Shown here: in pieces, positions 4,783 to 8,448 of the stretch
Position numbering within the stretch: the stretch's first letter is position 1
Layout of the letters: every line of letters begins with the position of its first letter
Assembly (NCBI GenBank): GCA_031267015.1
Contig: JAIRZW010000036.1
Location: forward strand, 1-8,448
Source: Heliobacteriaceae bacterium
GTDB lineage: Bacteria > Cyanobacteriota > Vampirovibrionia > Gastranaerophilales > Gastranaerophilaceae
Direction of reading: 5' to 3'
Length of the DNA stretch: 8,448 nt
Translations under genes and position numbers: made by a program
The notes under the pieces: model-generated
The model's database searches: none
What the model saw: only the letters and a program-made list of their open reading frames with translations
Told to the model about the DNA's origin: nothing

Positions 4783-6000
4783 TTATTTGTCGTCTAATGC
4801 CGCAACGCCCGGGAGGACTTTACCTTCAATAAACTCCAGCGAAGCGCCGCCGCCGGTTGAAATGTGAGTGAACAAGCTGTCGCTCATGCCGTATTTTTTT
4901 ACCGCTGCAACAGTGTCGCCGCCGCCAAGAACGCTTATTGCGCCTGCTTTGGTCGCTTCTGCCACAGCCTGCGCTGTTGATTTGGTTCCGGCTGTGAATG
5001 CGTCGTTTTCAAACGCGCCAACAGGGCCGTTCCACAAAATTGTTTTTGAGCTTTTAATCACGTCCGCGAAAAGTTTTTGGGTTTCGGGGCCTGCGTCTAC
5101 GCCTTCCCAGCCGTCAGGGATTTGGTCTACCGCAACGATTTTGTTTGTGCCGTTGCCGGAGAAATCATCCGTAATCAGCACGTCTTTTGCCATTACGATT
5201 TTAACGCCTTTTTCAGCAGCTTTTTTCTCAACTTCTTTTGCTACGTCCATTTGGTCAGGTTCGCAAATTGAGTTGCCAATTGAGCCGCCATTGGCTTTTA
5301 CGAACGTGTAAGCCATGCCGCCGCCGATAATCAGGTTATCAACCTTGTCAATAAGGTTTTCCAAAACTCCTATTTTAGTTGAAACCTTTGCACCGCCTAC
5401 GATTGCAGTGAACGGTCTTTCAGGATTGTTAAGCGCTTTGCCGAGGCTCTCAATCTCTTTTTCCATTAAGAAGCCTGCGACTGCCGGTTTTAAGACTTTT
5501 GCAAGTTTCGCGGTAGAAGTGTGGTTTCTGTGAGCTGCGCCGAATGCGTCGTTTACGTAGAAGTCACCGAGTTTCGCAAGTTCGTTTGCGAAAGTCATGT
5601 CGTCGTCTTTTGCTTCCTCAGCCTTGTAGTAGCGGATGTTCTCTAACAGCGCAACTTGGCCGTCCTTAAGGTTTGCAAGTTCTTCTGCCGCGCCTTGGCC
5701 GATTAATTTCGACACAAACAGGACATCTTCGCCCAAAACTTCAGAAAGCTTTTTTGCGACCGGTGCAAGTGTAAATTCAGGGTTAGGTTCGCCTTTTGGT
5801 CTGCCTAAGTGCGCCATTAAAATTATTTTAGCGCCTTTTTCCCGTAAATATTTCACGGTCGGAACAATCGCCTGAATCCGTGTGTCGTCGGTTACGTTTT
5901 TGCTCCCGTTAATATTATTTTCCAGGGGAACGTTAATGTCCACACGCACAAGCGCACGTTTGCCTTTAATATCGCCTAAGTCTTTAATTGATTTTTTCAT
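4783..6000 (-). CDS. pgk: Phosphoglycerate kinase
   Basis: This 405-residue glycolytic enzyme catalyses 1,3-bisphosphoglycerate + ADP to 3-phosphoglycerate + ATP in the cytoplasm. The N-terminal substrate domain shows RVDINVPL (19-26, D21 and N23), R41, HLGRPKG (64-70), ENIRYY (120-125, R123) and HRNH (157-160, R158), the basic patch that binds the phosphoglycerate. The C-terminal nucleotide domain shows GGAKVSTK (202-209), GGGMAYTF (226-233), NGPVGAFE (324-331), GGGDT (359-363) and TGGGASLEF (382-390). Length is normal for bacterial Pgk; a few extra residues occur near 27-36 (ENNINGSKN). The start at 6000 is set by the conserved MKKSIKDL beginning and an AAGGAGA Shine-Dalgarno; the open frame continues 15 codons upstream but through the promoter region. 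It is monocistronic by its terminator and divergent from a DedA gene, with no other glycolytic gene in the window. Confidence 0.98.
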   Translation of the reverse strand: MKKSIKDLGDIKGKRALVRVDINVPLENNINGSKNVTDDTRIQAIVPTVKYLREKGAKIILMAHLGRPKGEPNPEFTLAPVAKKLSEVLGEDVLFVSKLIGQGAAEELANLKDGQVALLENIRYYKAEEAKDDDMTFANELAKLGDFYVNDAFGAAHRNHTSTAKLAKVLKPAVAGFLMEKEIESLGKALNNPERPFTAIVGGAKVSTKIGVLENLIDKVDNLIIGGGMAYTFVKANGGSIGNSICEPDQMDVAKEVEKKAAEKGVKIVMAKDVLITDDFSGNGTNKIVAVDQIPDGWEGVDAGPETQKLFADVIKSSKTILWNGPVGAFENDAFTAGTKSTAQAVAEATKAGAISVLGGGDTVAAVKKYGMSDSLFTHISTGGGASLEFIEGKVLPGVAALDDK

Positions 6001-6033
6001 TTCTCTCTCCTTTTTAAAATAATGTGCATGACT

Positions 6034-6039
6034 ATTATA
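6034..6039 (-). promoter_or_regulatory. -10 box TATAAT for pgk
   Basis: Reading leftwards, a perfect TATAAT (6039-6034) lies upstream of pgk and predicts a start near 6027, giving a leader of about 27 nt that includes the AAGGAGA site. No convincing -35 is seen at 16-18 bp spacing. The region is shared with the divergent DedA promoter, whose TACAAT is only 24 bp away. Confidence 0.55.
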
Positions 6040-6043
6040 GAAC

Positions 6044-6057
6044 AAACAAAATTGTTT
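6044..6057. repeat. Inverted repeat between the pgk and DedA promoters
   Basis: AAACAA and TTGTTT form a perfect inverted repeat around a 2-nt AA spacer. It is centred almost midway between the two divergent -10 boxes and covers the places where both -35 regions should lie. It could be an operator for both genes; in AT-rich DNA a chance match is also possible. Confidence 0.4.
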
Positions 6058-6063
6058 TTATGT

Positions 6064-6069
6064 TACAAT
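6064..6069 (+). promoter_or_regulatory. -10 box TACAAT, 7 nt before ATG (leaderless start)
   Basis: TACAAT is followed by TATTTTC and the ATG of the DedA gene at 6077, leaving no room for a Shine-Dalgarno. A start point at or beside the ATG is expected. No good -35 is visible at 6041-6046. Confidence 0.45.
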
Positions 6070-6076
6070 TATTTTC

Positions 6077-6691
6077 ATGGAATTTTTACACGTAATTATT
6101 GGGCAGGTATTCAGCTGGATAGAGTATACAATTACGGCAATGGGGCCGTGGGGGATTGTGCTTCTCATGGCAATCGAATCCTGCAACGTCCCGCTGCCAA
6201 GCGAAGCCATTCTCCCGTTTGCAGGGTATCTTGTAAGCAAAGGCGTTATGAGTATTCACACAGCCGCGTTCGCAGGCGCGCTCGGGTGTGTGCTCGGCTC
6301 GATTCCGTCGTATTATCTCGGTTACTTTGGCGGCAGGCCCTTCATTGAAAAACACGGTAAATGGTTCCTTGTATCACAAAAAGACCTTGACGCCGCTGAC
6401 AAATGGGCGCAAAAATGGGGTGAATGGGCGTTCTTCATCTGCCGGATGCTTCCGGTTGTCAGAACTTTTATTTCGCTTCCCGCAGGAATTTTGAAAGCAA
6501 GGCTGCCTGTATTTTTATCTTTTACGTTTATCGGTTCGCTTATCTGGAGCTACCTGCTCGTTTTTGTCGGAATAAAGTTCGGCGAAAACTTGGCGGTGTT
6601 TTCAGCAATCTGGCACAAGTTTGATGTGGCAATAGTTTTGGTCTTCGGAGCGCTTTTTGCTGCGTATCTGGTTCATCATTTCAAAAAATAG
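6077..6691 (+). CDS. DedA-family membrane protein (SNARE-associated / VTT domain)
   Basis: This encodes 204 residues with several hydrophobic segments and re-entrant-type loops. DedA-family proteins are known or proposed lipid transporters, some recycling undecaprenyl phosphate across the inner membrane; the exact substrate here is inferred. The diagnostic blocks are present: E34-S and PLPSEAILPFAGYL (39-52), the glycine segment GALGCVLGSIPSYYLGYFGG (67-86), and CRMLPVVRTFISLPAG (122-137) with R123 and R129, the functionally important arginines of the family. Membrane segments lie at about 24-50, 60-85, 130-168 and 183-200, and the end is basic (HHFKK). Length is typical. The start at 6077 is supported by the following hydrophobic N-terminus and the -10 box 7 nt before; there is no Shine-Dalgarno. 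It is transcribed divergently from pgk, with an inverted repeat between them. Confidence 0.92.
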   Translation: MEFLHVIIGQVFSWIEYTITAMGPWGIVLLMAIESCNVPLPSEAILPFAGYLVSKGVMSIHTAAFAGALGCVLGSIPSYYLGYFGGRPFIEKHGKWFLVSQKDLDAADKWAQKWGEWAFFICRMLPVVRTFISLPAGILKARLPVFLSFTFIGSLIWSYLLVFVGIKFGENLAVFSAIWHKFDVAIVLVFGALFAAYLVHHFKK

Positions 6692-6727
6692 TGCATTTAT
6701 ATTAGTGTTTATTTTTGAAAAATGATA

Positions 6728-6733
6728 TATAAT
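6728..6733 (+). promoter_or_regulatory. -10 box candidate for the exported TPR protein gene
   Basis: TATAAT at 6728-6733, inside the run TGATATATAAT (6723-6733), lies 42 nt before the ATG at 6776. No consensus -35 is present at 16-18 bp. The AT-rich setting lowers confidence. Confidence 0.4.
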
Positions 6734-6775
6734 ATTATTGACTCGTACAAAAATATTATTAAGAAGGAAGTAATT

Positions 6776-7714
6776 ATGGATAAGAAAATTGTTTTATTAT
6801 TAGCTGCTTTGTTAACTGTAAGCACGGCTGCATTCAGTGAAGAACAAATGGTAAGGATTAATCCGAACGGCACATATGTCGAGCCGAAAGAACTGCCGCC
6901 GGCGGCGGCTCCGGTCGACAACAGCAATATGGCCTTTGATACTAAAACAGTGTATTACCCTAATGCAAACCTAAAAAGCGCGATTAACAAGTATAAACAA
7001 AGAAATTACACGGGCGCTATGCAGGAGTTGTTTTCGCTTGCAAAAAAAGACCCGTCTAACCCTGTCGTGCATTATTATTTAGCGCTTTGCTATACACAAG
7101 TCGGCGACACTGCACAGGCTGCTGCCGAGTATGAAATAGTGCTTGCCCTGAACCCGAATGCCGGCCTGCGTAATTACGCTGTTGTCGGAAAAGACTGCCT
7201 CACAGACGGACCGGCATGTAAATCAGTTGAAGGCGATACCGACGGGCTGGATAAGTTTATTAATTCAGCGTATGGCAACGGATTCTCCGCTGAGCTTAAC
7301 AGGGAAGTTGAACAAAAAAAACTTAATAAAATCCAGGAAACCATAAACCGTAAAGATAATCTTGATGAGCGTGACCTTCAATATATCAAAAAGCTTGACC
7401 AAAAATCCCAGGCCTCTGACGAAGAAATTCTTGCGGCAGTGAAGGTTTTGCAAAATTCCGGCGTGAACATCACGATTCAGCCGGGTTCACCTTATGCGCA
7501 GTATACGCAATGGCAAGACCCGCAAATGACTGAAATGAGCATGCTTTTGGGAAATAACAATAACAACAATTCCAATAATGCAATGTGGAACATGCTGCCG
7601 ATGATGCTTGCTCAAAATGGTCAAGAGGGACAAAATTTTGACCCGCAGGTTTTGCAGAGCATGATGATGAGTTCAATGATGCCTGATTTCGGGTTTGGGA
7701 ATAATGATAAATGA
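6776..7714 (+). CDS. Exported TPR-repeat protein of unknown role
   Basis: This encodes 312 residues. The start at 6776 is fixed by AAGGAAG 5 nt upstream and by the signal peptide: MDKK, then a hydrophobic core (IVLLLAALLTVSTA), with likely signal peptidase I cleavage near AFS-EE (after 21). Residues 23-60 are a Pro/Ala-rich linker. Residues about 63-130 form tetratricopeptide-like helices (NYTGAMQELFSLAKKDPSNPVVHYYLALCYTQVGDTAQAAAEYEIVLALNP), a protein-binding scaffold. Next comes a segment with two cysteines (C141, C148) that may form a disulfide, a charged helical stretch (171-228), and a low-complexity tail: an Asn run at 260-268 and Met-rich segments (269-303). It acts outside the cytoplasmic membrane. 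It is followed closely by a second TPR gene, suggesting an operon, and its stop codon overlaps a short ORF. The binding partner is unknown. Confidence 0.82.
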   Translation: MDKKIVLLLAALLTVSTAAFSEEQMVRINPNGTYVEPKELPPAAAPVDNSNMAFDTKTVYYPNANLKSAINKYKQRNYTGAMQELFSLAKKDPSNPVVHYYLALCYTQVGDTAQAAAEYEIVLALNPNAGLRNYAVVGKDCLTDGPACKSVEGDTDGLDKFINSAYGNGFSAELNREVEQKKLNKIQETINRKDNLDERDLQYIKKLDQKSQASDEEILAAVKVLQNSGVNITIQPGSPYAQYTQWQDPQMTEMSMLLGNNNNNNSNNAMWNMLPMMLAQNGQEGQNFDPQVLQSMMMSSMMPDFGFGNNDK

Positions 7715-7788
7715 GTGAGACGAAACAAAGCATAAATGTTTTGTTTCGCGAGCGAATGAATCAGAATGCGAAGCATTATGATAGATAA
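7711..7788 (+). CDS. Possible 25-codon coupled small ORF
   Basis: An ATG at 7711 overlaps the stop of the exported TPR gene in an ATGA arrangement and opens a 25-residue polar, basic ORF (begins MSETKQSINVLF) ending in TAA at 7786-7788, just inside the start of the next gene. There is no own Shine-Dalgarno; translation would rely on termination-reinitiation. It contains a stable-looking hairpin (7721-7748). It could be a leader peptide that couples the two TPR genes, or simply chance. Confidence 0.25.
   Translation: MSETKQSINVLFRERMNQNAKHYDR
7721..7748 (+). repeat. Inverted repeat (hairpin) between the two TPR genes
   Basis: CGAAACAAA (7721-7729) pairs perfectly with TTTGTTTCG (7740-7748) across a 10-nt loop. 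No T-run follows (CGAGCGAATG), so it is not a standard terminator; mRNA processing, stabilisation or translational coupling are possible roles. Confidence 0.5.
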
Positions 7789-8296
7789 GTTAAAATCAGC
7801 TTATAATGCTTTGGTTAAAGATGACCTTGACAGCGCGCGGCAAATGTTTGCCGCGCTTGCTGATTCTGATTTGCGGGCAAAATGGGGATTATTTCTGGTT
7901 AATTTAATCGACGACGGTAAGATTTACGAATACCCAACGTATTTTCAGGTAAGGAATTTCCTTGAGATTGATATTGATTTTTTAATCTCGCATTACAAAG
8001 GCGATTATGTGGAGCGCATTGCAGGGTATTCGGATTTTTTGTTTCGGATTAACCCTGAGACGTACAAGTTTATCGGGCGGGTGTTTTTTAACAACGGCCT
8101 GAAGCCGCAGGCAATGTTTTTTCTTGAGCGCGCAAAGTCGTATTTTTATAACGACCCGGAACTGCACTATTTGTTTGCGGATATTTACTTTGAGGAAGGA
8201 GAGCGCAAAAAAGCTGCTGCCGCGCTTGAAGCCTGCTTAAAAGTTCTGCCGGGATACTACCCTGCCGAGGCAATGATGAAAAAGCTTGCTGCATAA
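7766..8296 (+). CDS. Cytoplasmic TPR-repeat protein
   Basis: This encodes 176 residues from the ATG at 7766 or 172 from the ATG at 7778. Neither has a clear Shine-Dalgarno; a weak GAAG precedes the second, and the MIDKLKSAY start looks the more natural. There is no signal peptide or membrane helix. The protein is helical throughout: a TPR-like pair at the N-terminus (LKSAYNALVKDDLDSARQMFAALAD) and clearer repeats in the C-terminal third (NGLKPQAMFFLERAKSYFYNDPELHYLFADIYFEEGERKKAAAALEACLKVLPG), ending near the stop. TPR proteins serve as assembly platforms; no catalytic motif is present. It lies 51 nt after the exported TPR gene with no promoter or terminator seen, so cotranscription is likely. 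It may act with that protein, but one is predicted to be exported and the other cytoplasmic, so direct contact is doubtful. Confidence 0.78.
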   Translation: MRSIMIDKLKSAYNALVKDDLDSARQMFAALADSDLRAKWGLFLVNLIDDGKIYEYPTYFQVRNFLEIDIDFLISHYKGDYVERIAGYSDFLFRINPETYKFIGRVFFNNGLKPQAMFFLERAKSYFYNDPELHYLFADIYFEEGERKKAAAALEACLKVLPGYYPAEAMMKKLAA

Positions 8297-8338
8297 TTAT
8301 TCGGAATCAGGCCGCTTTCAAGGTCGATTAAAAATGTC

Positions 8339-8367
8339 TTGACAAGCGCCACGATTTCTTATACAAT
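8339..8367 (+). promoter_or_regulatory. Sigma70-type promoter, pilin-type module (copy C)
   Basis: A perfect TTGACA (8339-8344), a 17-bp spacer (AGCGCCACGATTTCTTA) and TACAAT (8362-8367) are followed by GTAGTTACA and AAAGGAGA ahead of the ATG at 8400. The spacer matches copy B at 14 of 17 positions although the two genes lie more than 5 kb apart on opposite strands. Confidence 0.87.
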
Positions 8368-8399
8368 CACTTGTAGTTACATTTCGTAAAGGAGAAAGT

Positions 8400-8448
8400 A
8401 TGAGAAAAGCATTTACGTTGGCGGAAGTTTTAATCACCTTAGGGATTA
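8400..8448 (+). CDS. Type IV pilin-like protein, N-terminus only
   Basis: Only 16 codons are in the window, giving MRKAFTLAEVLITLGI. The FTLAE block with Glu at +5 and the start of a hydrophobic helix mark a class III (prepilin-type) signal, as in the two pseudopilin genes on the other strand. The residue before the predicted cut is Ala rather than the usual Gly. The start is fixed by AAAGGAGA about 5 nt upstream and by the shared promoter module. The rest of the protein lies beyond the window, so length and domain type are unknown. Confidence 0.85.
   Translation, partial: MRKAFTLAEVLITLGI

Noticed and set aside
4868..5311. 147-codon open frame on the plus strand opposite pgk
   Set aside because: It is antisense to strongly conserved pgk motifs, has no ribosome site, and its composition is that of a shadow frame.
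6001..6045. 15-codon N-terminal extension of pgk
   Set aside because: The extension runs through the Shine-Dalgarno and the TATAAT region, and Pgk families begin near MKKSIKDL.
7553..7578. AAC/AAT-rich run as a microsatellite repeat
   Set aside because: It is a short Asn-coding low-complexity stretch within the exported TPR protein, with mixed codons and no regular unit.
1..8448. tRNA, rRNA, CRISPR array, insertion sequence or prophage
   Set aside because: No cloverleaf, direct-repeat/spacer array, transposase or phage structural gene was seen on either strand.

Overview
The window most resembles a chromosomal segment of a low-to-moderate GC bacterium of the gut Melainabacteria / Gastranaerophilales (non-photosynthetic Cyanobacteriota) type. 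This assignment is an inference from style. There are three separate genes with a class III (type IV pilin-like) N-terminus of the MKRGFTLAEV / MRKAFTLAEV kind, which is typical of those genomes, alongside ordinary housekeeping genes. No marker gene in the window proves it.

Layout: (1) 1-121, the 5' end of an unrecognised minus-strand gene running off the window. (2) 319-540, a tiny two-helix membrane protein. (3) 587-1582, a CCA-adding / poly(A) polymerase family nucleotidyltransferase. (4) 1579-2253 and 2327-3061, two minus-strand pseudopilin-like genes; the first overlaps the nucleotidyltransferase gene tail to tail by 4 bp. (5) 3152-4084 (-), UDP-glucuronate decarboxylase (UDP-xylose synthase). 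(6) 4121-4369 (-), a small helix-turn-helix-like protein. (7) 4517-4750 (+), a small unknown protein. (8) 4783-6000 (-), phosphoglycerate kinase with a clear terminator. (9) 6077-6691 (+), a DedA-family membrane protein transcribed divergently from pgk. (10) 6776-7714 and 7766-8296 (+), an exported TPR protein followed by a cytoplasmic TPR protein, with a 25-codon ATGA-coupled ORF between them. (11) 8400-8448 (+), the start of a third pseudopilin-like gene. There is no gene-free stretch longer than about 200 bp.

Functionally the window mixes central metabolism (pgk), RNA maturation (cca-type enzyme) and envelope biology (UDP-xylose precursor, DedA lipid transport, pseudopilins, exported TPR protein). 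No mobile element, CRISPR array, tRNA or rRNA is visible.

The two most interesting signals are regulatory. First, all three pseudopilin genes, at distant sites and on both strands, carry the same promoter module: TTGACA, a conserved 17-bp spacer, TATAAT or TACAAT, a GTTTAC/GTTAC element, and a short leader. Second, three unrelated genes (nucleotidyltransferase, UDP-glucuronate decarboxylase, DedA) have no Shine-Dalgarno site and instead have a TATAAT/TACAAT box ending 6-7 nt before the ATG, the layout expected for leaderless mRNAs. Neighbouring genes such as pgk and the pilins have good Shine-Dalgarno sites.
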